A stretch of 64,000 nucleotides of DNA from Brevundimonas intermedia (GCF_027922165.1 NZ_BSFD01000011.1:351936-415935), one strand, 5' to 3'. Positions 8,985 through 17,634 are shown, numbered from the stretch's first letter. Notes: generated from the sequence alone by a model not told the origin. A program made the numbers and translations.

Positions 8985-9605
8985 TCAGAAACGCGCGTAA
9001 CGTTCCCACAGGTCGTCTCCGACGGGCTCGACGCCCAGGCGACGGAACTTGGGGGCGTCAGCCAGCTTTGCAAGAGCCAGGGCCGCCACACAGGGCCGCC
9101 CCTCGCCGCCCAGCAGGATCGGCGCCCGGAACCACTCCAGCCGGTCCACCGCCCCCGCTCTCAGGAAGGCGGCCGCGACCTGCCCCCCGCCCTCGATCAG
9201 CACCGACTCGACCCCCGCCGTCTTCAGCGCCTTCAGCACCGCCGGGATCGCCGGACGCCCGTCCTCGGCCTCGACCTGTCGCACCTGAGCCGAGCCGACC
9301 GCACGCGCTTCGACCGCCGTCAGGATCAGGGTGTTTTCGCCCGCCAGTTTCGCCGTCCCCGGCGTCCTCAGCCGGCTGTCCAGCACCACCCGCAGCGGCT
9401 GATCCACGCTCCGCCCCGGCAGGCGCGCCGTCAGTTCAGGATCGTCCTTCAGCACCGTCTCGACGCCCACCAGTATGGCGTCATGGCCGGCGCGCAGCCG
9501 ATGGCCTTCCAGCCGCGCCGCCTCGCCGGTGATCCACCGGCTCTCGCCGTCAGCCGTCGCGATCCGCCCGTCCAGCGACGTGGCCAGCTTCAGGGTGACG
9601 CGCAT
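8985..9605 (-). CDS. ribD: RibD-type reductase without the deaminase domain
   Basis: This 206-residue protein corresponds only to the C-terminal reductase half of bifunctional RibD, which reduces the pyrimidine ribose with NADPH. It starts at [17 protein letters not shown], the reductase opening motif. It keeps SRWITGEAARLEGHRLRAGHD, VGVETVLKDDPELT, VLIEGGGQVAAAFL and APILLGGEG. The cytidine-deaminase-like domain that usually precedes it, with its His-Ala-Glu and PCxHxGxTPPC zinc motifs, is absent. The start forms TGATG with the nrdR stop, so no room exists upstream. The deaminase step must be encoded elsewhere. The symbol is given by family; ribG2- or RibD2-like naming may be more exact. Confidence 0.88.
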   Translation of the reverse strand: MRVTLKLATSLDGRIATADGESRWITGEAARLEGHRLRAGHDAILVGVETVLKDDPELTARLPGRSVDQPLRVVLDSRLRTPGTAKLAGENTLILTAVEARAVGSAQVRQVEAEDGRPAIPAVLKALKTAGVESVLIEGGGQVAAAFLRAGAVDRLEWFRAPILLGGEGRPCVAALALAKLADAPKFRRLGVEPVGDDLWERYARF

Positions 9606-10087
9606 CAGTCCTTGCCAAAGTCCTTGCCGGAGGGCTCGTCAAAGCCTTCGTCGCCCAGGAATTTGGCGAAATCGCCGGTCGCGCGGAAGTCCTTGTAGAC
9701 CGAGGCGTAGCGAACATAGGCCACCTCATCCACGCCCTTCAGCGCCTTCATGATGAAGTCCCCGACCGTGCTCGACGGCACCTCGGTCTCGCCCAGGCTC
9801 TCCAGCTGGCGCACGATCCGGTTGACCATCTGCTCGATCTGTTCGGGCTGGACCGGCCGTTTGCGCAGGGCCACGCCCAGCGACCGCTCCAACTTGTCGC
9901 GCTCGAACGGCGTGCGCCGCCCGTTGCGCTTCAGGATGACCAGCTCGCGCAGTTGCACCCGCTCGAAGGTGGTGAAACGCCCGTTGCAGTTCGGACAGGA
10001 CCGACGGCGTCGGATGGCCGAGCCGTCGTCCGACGGCCGGCTGTCCTTAACCTGGGTGTCCTGATGACCGCAGAAGGGGCACTTCAT
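9605..10087 (-). CDS. nrdR: Transcriptional repressor NrdR
   Basis: NrdR is the ATP/dATP-sensing repressor of ribonucleotide reductase genes. The 160-residue protein has the N-terminal zinc ribbon (C3, C6, C31, C34, within [17 protein letters not shown] and [17 protein letters not shown]). An ATP-cone domain runs from about residue 49 ([20 protein letters not shown]) to 139 ([16 protein letters not shown]). The acidic C-terminal tail is usual for alphaproteobacterial NrdR. It follows glyA by eight bases and overlaps the RibD-like start. The glyA-nrdR-rib order links nucleotide, one-carbon and flavin supply in one transcript. Confidence 0.96.
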   Translation of the reverse strand: MKCPFCGHQDTQVKDSRPSDDGSAIRRRRSCPNCNGRFTTFERVQLRELVILKRNGRRTPFERDKLERSLGVALRKRPVQPEQIEQMVNRIVRQLESLGETEVPSSTVGDFIMKALKGVDEVAYVRYASVYKDFRATGDFAKFLGDEGFDEPSGKDFGKD

Positions 10088-10095
10088 CGGTCAGC

Positions 10096-11379
10096 TCATC
10101 CGTAGATGGGGAAGCGGTTCGTCAGCTCCCGCACCTGGGCCGCCACGCCGGCGGTCACGGCCGGATCGGCTTCGTCGCCGCCGTTCATCGACGAGACGAC
10201 GTCAGCGATCCAGTGACCGATCTGCTTGAACTCGTCCTCGCCGAAGCCGCGCGTGGTCCCCGCCGGCGTACCCAGGCGAACGCCCGAGGTGACGGTGAAG
10301 GGCGCGGTGTCGAACGGCACGCCGTTCTTGTTGCAGGTCATCAGCGCCTTCTCGAGCTCGTGCTCGGTCGCCTTGCCGGTCACGCCCTTGGGCCGCAGAT
10401 CGACCAGGGCCAGGTGGCTGTCGGTGCCGCCCGAGACGATGGCCAGGCCGCGCTCGACCAGGACGCCGGCCAGGGCCTGGGCGTTCTTGACCACTTGCTG
10501 CGCATACAGCTTGAACTCCGGCTGCAACGCCTCGCCGAAGGCCACGGCCTTGGCCGCGATCACATGTTCCAGCGGCCCGCCCTGCAGGCCAGGGAAGACG
10601 GCCGAATTGATCTTCTTGCCCAGATCCGCATCGTTGGACAGGATCATGCCGCCGCGCGGTCCGCGCAGGGTCTTGTGCGTCGTCGTGGTCACGACATGGG
10701 CGTGCGGGATCGGATCGGGATAGGCGCCCCCGGCGACCAGGCCGGCATAGTGGGCCATGTCCACCATCAGATAGGCCCCGACGCTATCGGCGATCTCGCG
10801 GAACCGCTTGAAGTCGATGTGGCGGCTATAGGCCGAGGCGCCGGCCAGGATCAGCTTGGGCTTCTCGCGCTCGGCCATCTCCGCGACGTGGTCATAGTCG
10901 ATCAGATGGGTGTCTTCGCGGACCTTATAGGTCACGGGCCGGAACCACTTGCCCGACTGGTTCGCCGGCGACCCGTGCGTCAGGTGCCCGCCGCAGGCCA
11001 GATCCATGCCCAGGAAGGTGTCGCCGGGTTGAAGCAGGGTGAAGAAGACCGCCTGGTTGGCCTGAGCGCCCGAGTGGGGCTGGACGTTGGCGAAGGCCGC
11101 GCCGAATAGTTTCTTCGCCCGTTCGCGCGCCAGATCCTCGGTCACATCGACGAATTCGCAGCCGCCGTAATAGCGACGACCGGGATAGCCCTCGGCGTAT
11201 TTGTTCGTCAGGACCGAGCCCTGCGCATCCAGCACCGCCTGGGAGACGATGTTCTCGGACGCGATCAGCTCGATCTGCTCCTTCTGCCGCCCCATCTCGC
11301 CCTGAATGGCCTTGAAGACGTCCGGATCGGCGTCGGCCAGGGTCTTGGTGAAATAGGCGTCATGGGTGAAGGCGGTCAC
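10096..11379 (-). CDS. glyA: Serine hydroxymethyltransferase
   Basis: GlyA interconverts serine and glycine with tetrahydrofolate and is the main one-carbon source. The 427-residue PLP enzyme carries [48 protein letters not shown] and the PLP-lysine block [15 protein letters not shown], with Lys at about residue 236. [20 protein letters not shown] follows. Length and spacing match the family. It is the first gene of the minus-strand operon that continues into nrdR and the riboflavin genes. A palindromic repeat lies 79 bases upstream. Confidence 0.97.
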   Translation of the reverse strand: MTAFTHDAYFTKTLADADPDVFKAIQGEMGRQKEQIELIASENIVSQAVLDAQGSVLTNKYAEGYPGRRYYGGCEFVDVTEDLARERAKKLFGAAFANVQPHSGAQANQAVFFTLLQPGDTFLGMDLACGGHLTHGSPANQSGKWFRPVTYKVREDTHLIDYDHVAEMAEREKPKLILAGASAYSRHIDFKRFREIADSVGAYLMVDMAHYAGLVAGGAYPDPIPHAHVVTTTTHKTLRGPRGGMILSNDADLGKKINSAVFPGLQGGPLEHVIAAKAVAFGEALQPEFKLYAQQVVKNAQALAGVLVERGLAIVSGGTDSHLALVDLRPKGVTGKATEHELEKALMTCNKNGVPFDTAPFTVTSGVRLGTPAGTTRGFGEDEFKQIGHWIADVVSSMNGGDEADPAVTAGVAAQVRELTNRFPIYG

Positions 11380-11409
11380 GTCGGAATCCCCGCGTCTGAG
11401 AAGGCCGCC

Positions 11410-11438
11410 TATCTAGTCCGCACCGGACCGAACCACAA
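11410..11438 (-). promoter_or_regulatory. Candidate promoter of the glyA-rib operon
   Basis: On the minus strand TTGTGG and TAGATA are separated by 17 bases, upstream of glyA. The match to the -35/-10 consensus is partial. It is the best candidate in the short gap between glyA and the palindromic repeat. Confidence 0.3.
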
Positions 11439-11457
11439 TATCTTGTGTCTGCCACCT

Positions 11458-11632
11458 TCTTTCGTCATTCCGGGCGAAGCGCAGCGGAGACCCGGAACCC
11501 AGCGGCGCGCGAGAGCGCGAACCTGTCGCGGACTCGCTGTCTGAAAATTGTGCGGCGTACAGATTTCGCCTTCGGCGCCGCTGGGTTCCGGGTCTTCGGG
11601 CCAAGCGGCCCTTCGCCCGGAATGACGAAAGA
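11458..11632. repeat. Nested palindromic repeat, copy 1
   Basis: A 175-bp element bounded by a perfect 22-bp inverted repeat (TCTTTCGTCATTCCGGGCGAAG and its complement at 11611-11632). Inside is a second perfect 18-bp inverted pair, CCCGGAACCCAGCGGCGC at 11491-11508 against 11575-11592. The whole can fold into one long cruciform or RNA hairpin. A near-identical copy occurs at 13355-13526. It has no transposase and no coding potential, like a small non-autonomous or REP-type element. It sits between the DUF6898-like gene and glyA. Confidence 0.9.
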
Positions 11633-11633
11633 T

Positions 11634-11816
11634 CTAAAGCCCCAAAGCCCGCCTCAGCTTCGCGATCGCCACCCGCTCCACCGCCTTGGGCTCGTTGACC
11701 GGCCCCATGGCGCTGACCTCGCGCCCGGTGGCCACATGGATGGCCGAGCATTTGATATAAGGCCCGTTGCGCACGGTCTCGACGATCACCTCGCCGAGGT
11801 CGTCGTCGGCCGCCAC
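11634..11816 (-). CDS. Small DUF6898-like protein downstream of hemA
   Basis: A 60-residue soluble protein containing VIVETVRNGPYIKCSAIHVA, TGREVSAMGPVNEP and the C-terminal helix AVERVAIAKLRRALGL. The pattern of strand, then TGxEVSxxGP, then a terminal helix resembles the small DUF6898 family of alphaproteobacteria; I am fairly but not fully sure of the name. I chose the GTG at 11816 because it lies seven bases after the hemA stop with GAGGCAGG just upstream. An ATG at 11852 would overlap hemA and lacks a ribosome binding site. It is probably co-transcribed with hemA. Its function is unknown. Confidence 0.68.
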   Translation of the reverse strand: MAADDDLGEVIVETVRNGPYIKCSAIHVATGREVSAMGPVNEPKAVERVAIAKLRRALGL

Positions 11817-11823
11817 GCCTGCC

Positions 11824-13050
11824 TCAGGCCGCCACCGACCGGCGCGCCACATTGCAGTGGGCGAACAGCCGGTCCATCGCCAGGACCAGATGATCCATCA
11901 TCTCATCTGTATGGTTCGGCGACGGCGTGAAGCGCAACCGCTCGGTCCCCTTGGGCACGGTCGGATAGTTGATCGGCTGAACATAGACGCCGTACTCGTC
12001 CAGCAGCATGTCCGAGATCATCTTGCAGTGGACCGGATTGCCGACATGCACCGGCACGATATGGCTCTCGCTGTCCATGACCGGGATCCCGGCGGCGGCG
12101 AACCGCGCCTTCAGGGTCGCCGCGCGTTCCTGATGCTGCACACGCAGCTCCGGATGGGCCTTCAGATGCCGTACCGAGGCCAGGGCCCCCGCCGTCAGCG
12201 CCGGCGGCAGCGACGTCGTGAAGATGAAGCCCGCGGCCCAGCTGCGCACCGCGTCGATGATCACGGCGTCGGCCGCGATATAGCCGCCCATGACCCCGAT
12301 GGCCTTGCCCAGGGTGCATTCGATGATGTCGATCTGGTCCAGCAGGCCGTCGCGCTCGGCCACGCCGGCGCCGGTCTCGCCATACAGGCCGACCGCATGG
12401 ACCTCGTCCAGATAGGTCAGGGCGCCGTACTTCTTGGCCAGGGCCACGGTCCCGGCCAGGTCGGCGATGTCGCCGTCCATCGAATAGACGCTCTCGAAGG
12501 CGACCAGCTTGGGCGCTCCGGCCGGGGCGGCGGCCAGCAGGGCCTCCAGATGGGCCAGGTCATTGTGCTTGAAGATATGACGCTCGCCGCCCCCGTGCCG
12601 AATGCCGGCGATCATCGAGGCGTGGTTCAGCGCGTCGGAGAAGGTGATCAGGCCCGGCAGGATCTTCTGCAGCGTCGACAGGGTCGCCTCGTTGCCGACA
12701 TAGCCCGAGGTGAACAGCAGCGCCGCCTCCTTCTGGTGCCAATCGGCCAGTTCGGTTTCCAGATCGACCGCCGACCGCGTCGTGCCCGAGATATTGCGCG
12801 TGCCGCCGGCGCCGGCGCCCACCGCCTCGATCTCGTCCTGCATGGCCTTCAGCACGTCCGCGTGCTGGCCCATGCCGAGGTAGTCGTTGGAGCACCAGAT
12901 CACGACATCCTGTTCGGTCCCGTCCTCGCGGCGACGCACCGCCTGCGGAAACTGACCGCGCACCCGCTTCAGATCGGCGAAGACACGATACCGGCCTTCG
13001 CTGCGCACCTGCTCCACCGAGCGTTCAAAGGCGGCCTTATAGTCGAACAC
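11824..13050 (-). CDS. hemA: 5-aminolevulinate synthase
   Basis: HemA condenses glycine and succinyl-CoA to 5-aminolevulinate, the first step of the C4 (alphaproteobacterial) heme pathway. The PLP fold is clear: CSNDYLGMGQH, GAGAGGTRNISGTTRS, SDALNHASMIAGIRHG, DEVHAVGLYGETGAGVAERD and the PLP-lysine block ECTLGKAIGVMGGYI, then FIFTTSLPPAL. The GTG at 13050 gives a 408-residue protein starting MFDYKAAFE, like Caulobacter HemA. An ATG at 13134 would add 28 residues unlike the family. The small DUF6898-like gene follows after seven bases. About 1 kb of repeat-rich DNA lies upstream. Confidence 0.95.
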   Translation of the reverse strand: MFDYKAAFERSVEQVRSEGRYRVFADLKRVRGQFPQAVRRREDGTEQDVVIWCSNDYLGMGQHADVLKAMQDEIEAVGAGAGGTRNISGTTRSAVDLETELADWHQKEAALLFTSGYVGNEATLSTLQKILPGLITFSDALNHASMIAGIRHGGGERHIFKHNDLAHLEALLAAAPAGAPKLVAFESVYSMDGDIADLAGTVALAKKYGALTYLDEVHAVGLYGETGAGVAERDGLLDQIDIIECTLGKAIGVMGGYIAADAVIIDAVRSWAAGFIFTTSLPPALTAGALASVRHLKAHPELRVQHQERAATLKARFAAAGIPVMDSESHIVPVHVGNPVHCKMISDMLLDEYGVYVQPINYPTVPKGTERLRFTPSPNHTDEMMDHLVLAMDRLFAHCNVARRSVAA

Positions 13051-13214
13051 GATATTCGTTCTTTCGCTTATGGCGATGTCTGTCCGTTCTTTGCGCCGGA
13101 CGCCGCCGCTTGTCCATGCGCCCCATGTCGTCAAAACGCCCCAAGCCCTTCATTGATAACGACTCTCAGGAACCTGCCGTGCAAAGCGGGGAGGAAACAG
13201 ACCGACCACCTCGT

Positions 13215-13239
13215 CTCCTCCCCACGCAGTGGGGAGGAG
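13215..13239. repeat. Short GC-rich hairpin
   Basis: CTCCTCCCCA and TGGGGAGGAG form a perfect 10-bp stem around a CGCAG loop, upstream of hemA. It has no flanking T-run on either strand, so I read it as a REP-like hairpin and not as a terminator. Confidence 0.55.
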
Positions 13240-13354
13240 GATCGACGCGCAGCGGCGAGACGGAGGGGCTCTTTGACGCCGCACCGCGCACAATGACGTC
13301 GCCTCCATATTCACCTCCCCACTCGCGTGCGGAGAGGTGACGCCAGCCCCCCTT

Positions 13355-13526
13355 CTTTCGTCATTCCGGGCGCAGCGCAGCGGAGACCCGGAATCCAGCG
13401 GCGCGCGTGAGCGCGAACCTGTCGCGAACTCGCTGCTCGAAATCTTGCGGCGGACCCATTTCGCCTTCGGCGCCGCTGGGTTCCGGGTCTGCGGGCCAAG
13501 CGGCCCTTCGCCCGGAATGACGAAAG
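13355..13526. repeat. Nested palindromic repeat, copy 2
   Basis: A 172-bp second copy of the element at 11458-11632, in the same orientation. The outer inverted repeat is CTTTCGTCATTCCGGGCG against CGCCCGGAATGACGAAAG. The inner CCCGGAATCCAGCGGCGC / GCGCCGCTGGGTTCCGGG pair has one mismatch. The two copies flank hemA and the DUF6898-like gene. Confidence 0.9.
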
Positions 13527-14068
13527 GAAAAAGAGGCCAGCGCGCACAATGACGCTGCCTCCCCCTCAACGATTTCAACGCCCTAACAGAATTTCACCCT
13601 CCTCTTCTAACCACCCCGCAAACCTCCCGCATAATCCTCTCATCCCCGCCGATGGGGAGGGCGTCGGATCCAGCGCCCTGACGGCGGCGGGGCTGTGGTC
13701 GAGCGATGAAGCCGGCGGGAAGGAGACCGCCGGGGTCCTTAGGGGCGGCGATGGATGCCGCCTCCTGCTCGCCGCACGCTTCGGAAAGCGGACCGCTGTC
13801 GATTTTCAATCGGCAGGTCCGCCCCGGCGAAGCCGTCGCAAGGCGGCCCGCCGATCCGGCAAGGCTCGAAGACGAGGGCCGCCAGCCGGAGCGCGTGTGG
13901 AAAACGACCGCGTGGGACGACGACTGCGCCGAAACGGTACTTAAAACTTCAAACCCCGGGTGCAGACCCGGCGTCCCACGCCCTCCCCAACTTCGCCCCG
14001 GACTCGGCAAGTCCGCCGCGAAGCCGCAGCCAATTCACCCGCAACGGAATCTCACCTACAACCATCCC

Positions 14069-15808
14069 ATGGCTCCGCTTCGTCCCGACACCCTGGCCTC
14101 CGCACTGTCGCGGATCTTCGAAGGGCCGATGATCGATCGCGCCAGCTGGTTTGCCCTGACGGGCGGCGAGCGGCTGTTCGCGGCGGGGGATCCGTCCGAC
14201 ACCCTCTATCTGGTCCGGTCGGGCCGATTGGGCGTCTTCCATGCCGAACCGAATCAGCCGCCCCGGCTTCTGGGAGTGGTCCGACCCGGCGAGCCGGTCG
14301 GCGAAATGGCCATGCTGGCCGGCACCGCCCACACGGCCGACGTCGTCGCCCTGCGCGACACCGAAATCCTGGCCCTGCCGCGCGACGCCTTTTTCGAGGC
14401 CGCCCGGTCCGCACCGGACCTGATGGTCGAACTGTCGCGGCTGATGATCCACCGCGCCCGCGAGCGCGCAGGCGGCGCCGCCGAACCCAGCGTCTTCGGC
14501 TTCGTCTCGGCCCGGCCGCGCCCGATCCGCGCCTTCGTCGACCGCATCGCCGCGGCGATTCAGGCCATGGGCTTCACCTGCCGGGTCATCGACCAGTCGG
14601 CCCTGACCTCGGCCGCCGAATGGTTCAGCCGGGTCGAGGACGATCACGACTATGTCCTCTATGTCGCCGAACTGGACCAGCCGGCCTGGGCCGAGCTGTG
14701 CGCCCGCCAGGTGGACCGGCTGTTCATCGTCGGCAGCGGGCTTCTGGCCCCGCCGTCCAACCTGCCGCGCCGGATGGGATTCGGCGACGACCGGCGCCTG
14801 ACCGACCTGATCCTGCTGCGCGATCCGCGCATGAACCAGCCGGCCAACACCCGCGTCTGGCTGGACGCGCTGCAACCCGACCGATGGTTCCACTGCGTCG
14901 CGGGAGTCGAGGCCGACACCGCCCGCATGGCCCGGGTCATCACCGGCACGGCGGTCGGCCTGGTCCTGTCGGGCGGCGGCGCCCGCGCCTATTGCCACAT
15001 GGGGGCGATCAAGGCGCTGGAAGAGGCCAAGGTCCCCATCGACTTCGTCGGCGGCGCCTCCATGGGGGCGGTCGTGGCCGCCGGCCCGGCCCTGGGCTGG
15101 TCGTTCGAGCGACTGGATTACGAGATCCGCCGCGCCTTCGTCGAATCCGATCCCCTATCGGACCTGGCCTTCCCCATCATCGCCATGTCGCGCGCCCGCA
15201 AGGTGGCCCGCCTGCTGGAGCAGGCCTATGGCGACATGGATCTGGCCGATCTCTGCCTGCCCTTCTTCGCCGTCTCCTCCAACCTGACCTCGGGCCGGAT
15301 CGAGGTCCATCGCACCGGCCTGATGCGCCGGGCCATGCGCGCCTCCATCGCCATTCCCGGCGTCCTTCCGCCCGTGGTCATCGACGGTCAGGTGCTGGTG
15401 GACGGCGCCGTGCTGAAGAATTTCCCGACCAGCGTGATGCGACAGCTGAACAGCGGCCCCATCATCGGCGTGGACATGTCCCAGACCCGCGGCGTCGATC
15501 CGGCGGCGCTGGAAAACCCGCCCTCCTGGTGGAAATGGGTGCTGTCGGGCGCCTGGAAGGCCGGACCGCCCATCGTCTCCATCCTCATGCGCTCAGCCAC
15601 CATCACCACCGACGCTGAGATGGAACAGTCTCGCGCCGCCGCCGACATCCTGGTCCTGCCCCGGATCGGCGGGACCGACATCCGCGACTGGAAGGCCTAT
15701 GACGAGCCGGTCGCCGCCGGCTACGAGGCGACCCGGGCCGCCCTGGCGGACCTGACCGTCCCCGTCACCCACCTGCGGCGCCGTCCGACCCGCGCCATCG
15801 AGCCATGA
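14069..15808 (+). CDS. Patatin-like phospholipase with N-terminal cyclic-nucleotide-binding domain
   Basis: The 579-residue protein joins a cNMP-binding domain to a patatin esterase, as in NTE-type bacterial proteins. Residues about 20-130 form the cNMP fold (GGERLFAAGDPSDTLYLVRSG, RPGEPVGEMAMLAGTAHTAD). About 150-280 is a linker. The patatin domain has the oxyanion loop SGGGARAYCHMGAI at 301-314, the nucleophile in GGASMG with Ser near 331, and the catalytic Asp in VDGAVLKNFP near 445. All key residues are present. It likely acts on membrane phospholipids or lysophospholipids. The start at 14069 was chosen by domain position; the frame stays open upstream to 13706. It converges on pepP with a two-base gap. 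Confidence 0.9.
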   Translation: MAPLRPDTLASALSRIFEGPMIDRASWFALTGGERLFAAGDPSDTLYLVRSGRLGVFHAEPNQPPRLLGVVRPGEPVGEMAMLAGTAHTADVVALRDTEILALPRDAFFEAARSAPDLMVELSRLMIHRARERAGGAAEPSVFGFVSARPRPIRAFVDRIAAAIQAMGFTCRVIDQSALTSAAEWFSRVEDDHDYVLYVAELDQPAWAELCARQVDRLFIVGSGLLAPPSNLPRRMGFGDDRRLTDLILLRDPRMNQPANTRVWLDALQPDRWFHCVAGVEADTARMARVITGTAVGLVLSGGGARAYCHMGAIKALEEAKVPIDFVGGASMGAVVAAGPALGWSFERLDYEIRRAFVESDPLSDLAFPIIAMSRARKVARLLEQAYGDMDLADLCLPFFAVSSNLTSGRIEVHRTGLMRRAMRASIAIPGVLPPVVIDGQVLVDGAVLKNFPTSVMRQLNSGPIIGVDMSQTRGVDPAALENPPSWWKWVLSGAWKAGPPIVSILMRSATITTDAEMEQSRAAADILVLPRIGGTDIRDWKAYDEPVAAGYEATRAALADLTVPVTHLRRRPTRAIEP

Positions 15809-15810
15809 GG

Positions 15811-17616
15811 TCAGAGCGGGGCGCAGACCCGCTCCAGCCAGGCCCGAACCTCGCCCTCGACCAGGGACCCGACCTTGGCCAGGGTCGCGGCGTGATAGGC
15901 GTCGACATAGGCCCGCTCGGCCGGGGTCAGAAGGTCGACGTCGATCAGCTTGCGGTCGATCGGCGCAAAGGTCAGCTGTTCGAACCCGTGCATCGGCCGC
16001 TCGCCGCCCTCGGGAACCACGGCCGGCGTCACCACCTGCAGGGTCTCGATGCGGATGCCCCAATGGCCCTCGCGGTAATAGCCGGGCTCGTTGGACAGGA
16101 TCATCCCCTCCAGCAGCGGCTGGGCCGTACCCCATTTGGCGATCCGTTGCGGCCCCTCGTGAACCCCCAGATAGGAGCCCACGCCGTGGCCCGTCCCATG
16201 GTCATAATCCAGCCCCGCCGCCCACATCGGCGCCCGGGCGATGGCGTCCAGCGCCATGCCGCTGGTCCCCGCCGGGAAGCGGATGGTCGCCATGGCGATA
16301 TGGGCTTTCAGCACCAGGGTGAACTTGTGACGCTGGTCCGCCGTCGGCTCCCCCACCGCCATGGTGCGGGTCACATCGGTCGTCCCGTCCAGATACTGGC
16401 CGCCGCCGTCCACCAGCAGCAGCGAGCCGTTTTCGATCCGGCGGATCGTGGCGCCGACCGGCTTGTAATGCGGCAGGGCGCCGTTCGGCCCGGCCCCGGC
16501 GATGGTGTCGAAGCTCAAATCCTTCAGCGCCCCGGTCGCCTCGCGGAACCGCTCCAGCGTCTCCACCACCTCGCGCTCGTCCGGCAGGGTCTGCTGCGCC
16601 GTCGTATCGACCCAGTGCAGGAAGTTGGCCAGGGCCGCGCCGTCACGGATATGGGCCCGGCGGCTGCCCTCGATCTCGACCGCATTCTTGGTCGCGCGAG
16701 GCAGGGCGCAGGGGTCCGCCGCCCGCACCACCGTCGCCCCGGCCTGCTCCAGCCGGTCGAAATACCAGGCGGACGACAGGGCCGGATCGATCATCACCTT
16801 CTTGCCCGCCAGACCGTCCAGCGCCTCGGCCAGCCGTTCCGGCGCCTCAAGCTGGACGTCGTCGCCCAGCCAGGCCGGCAGCGCATTCGTCACCTTGGCC
16901 CCGTCCAGGAACAGCCGCGCCTTGCCGTCGGCCTCCAGCACGGCCTGACCGATCGGCAGGGGCGAACGGATCACGTCGCCGCCGCGCACATTGAACAGCC
17001 AGGCGATGGACATGGGCGCGGTCAGAACCACGGCGTCGGCGCCGGCGTCCGCCACGGCCTGACCGATCCGCGCCCGCTTCGCCGCATGGCTTTCGCCGGA
17101 ATAGACATCCTCGTGCGGCGTGACCGGCGCGGTCGGCTGGGCTGGACGATCCTCGCCCCAGGCCTGGTCCAGCGGATTGACCGCGACCGGCTTCAGCTCG
17201 GCCCCCGCCTTCTGCGCCGCCGCCTTCAGGGCGACCAGGGCGTCCGGGCTGTGCAGCTTCGGATCATAGCCGATCACCTGACCCGCGCTCGCCGTCTCCA
17301 GATAGGCGGCGACGTCATTCAGGTCTCGCCGCTCGAACAGGGCCGGGTCGGTCTGGGCCTTGACCTGGACCGTATAGCGACCGTCGGTGAACATGCTGGC
17401 GCGGTCCTGGAACACCACCGCCGCCCCGGCCGAACCGGTGAAGCCGGTGGCCCAGGCCAGCCGCTCATTGGCGTCGGGCAGATATTCGTTCTGGTGCTCG
17501 TCCTCGTGCGGGATCAGGAAGCCGTCCAGCCCCTGCTTGGCCATCTCGGCGCGCAGCAGCGGCAGGTGCTTGGCCCCGAAGGACGGATCGGTGGTCTCAT
17601 CAAAGGTCTGGCGCAT
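15811..17616 (-). CDS. pepP: Aminopeptidase P family (M24B) metallopeptidase
   Basis: A 601-residue Xaa-Pro aminopeptidase of the long, eukaryote-like APP1 type: two N-terminal creatinase-like domains (about 1-300), a catalytic pita-bread domain (about 310-530) and a C-terminal extension. The metal ligands are visible: the two Asp of LLVDGGGQYLDGTTDVTRT, His of DHGTGHGVGSYLGVHEGP, Glu of LSNEPGYYREGHWGIRIE and Glu of GFEQLTF. It should remove N-terminal residues next to proline in the cytoplasm. It ends two bases from the patatin gene and starts 18 bases after prmA, so prmA-pepP may be one transcript. Confidence 0.94.
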   Translation of the reverse strand: MRQTFDETTDPSFGAKHLPLLRAEMAKQGLDGFLIPHEDEHQNEYLPDANERLAWATGFTGSAGAAVVFQDRASMFTDGRYTVQVKAQTDPALFERRDLNDVAAYLETASAGQVIGYDPKLHSPDALVALKAAAQKAGAELKPVAVNPLDQAWGEDRPAQPTAPVTPHEDVYSGESHAAKRARIGQAVADAGADAVVLTAPMSIAWLFNVRGGDVIRSPLPIGQAVLEADGKARLFLDGAKVTNALPAWLGDDVQLEAPERLAEALDGLAGKKVMIDPALSSAWYFDRLEQAGATVVRAADPCALPRATKNAVEIEGSRRAHIRDGAALANFLHWVDTTAQQTLPDEREVVETLERFREATGALKDLSFDTIAGAGPNGALPHYKPVGATIRRIENGSLLLVDGGGQYLDGTTDVTRTMAVGEPTADQRHKFTLVLKAHIAMATIRFPAGTSGMALDAIARAPMWAAGLDYDHGTGHGVGSYLGVHEGPQRIAKWGTAQPLLEGMILSNEPGYYREGHWGIRIETLQVVTPAVVPEGGERPMHGFEQLTFAPIDRKLIDVDLLTPAERAYVDAYHAATLAKVGSLVEGEVRAWLERVCAPL

Positions 17617-17634
17617 GATCTCGTCTCTCGTTCC

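Larger units (their letters stand above)
13051..14068. other. Gene-poor, repeat-rich interval between hemA and the patatin gene
   Basis: About 1,018 bases with no convincing gene. It holds the hemA promoter region, a 10-bp-stem hairpin (13215-13239), an imperfect hairpin CACCTCCCCACTCGC/GTGCGGAGAGGTG (about 13312-13339) and palindromic repeat copy 2 (13355-13526). The motif CGCGCACAATGACG occurs twice (about 13286 and 13540). A GC-rich block at about 13660-13960 is open in frames on both strands. The plus-strand frame runs uninterrupted from 13706 into the patatin gene, but its AGG/AGA/CCC-rich codon use is unlike neighbouring genes and I recognise no domain. I leave that block unassigned. 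Confidence 0.6.

Noticed and set aside
13660..13960. RNase P RNA, tmRNA or SRP RNA in the gene-poor interval
   Set aside because: I looked for GAGGAAAGTCCG (RNase P), an Ala-Ala-Asn-type tag reading frame (tmRNA) and the SRP GGAAGCA-type tetraloop region. None is present.
13594..14010. A 138-residue minus-strand open frame in the gene-poor interval
   Set aside because: No known domain, no ribosome binding site and atypical codons. It is reported as part of an unassigned block and not as a gene.
13706..14068. N-terminal extension of the patatin protein
   Set aside because: The frame is open, but the extension has unusual codons and no domain, and the cNMP domain begins soon after 14069. Kept only as a finding.
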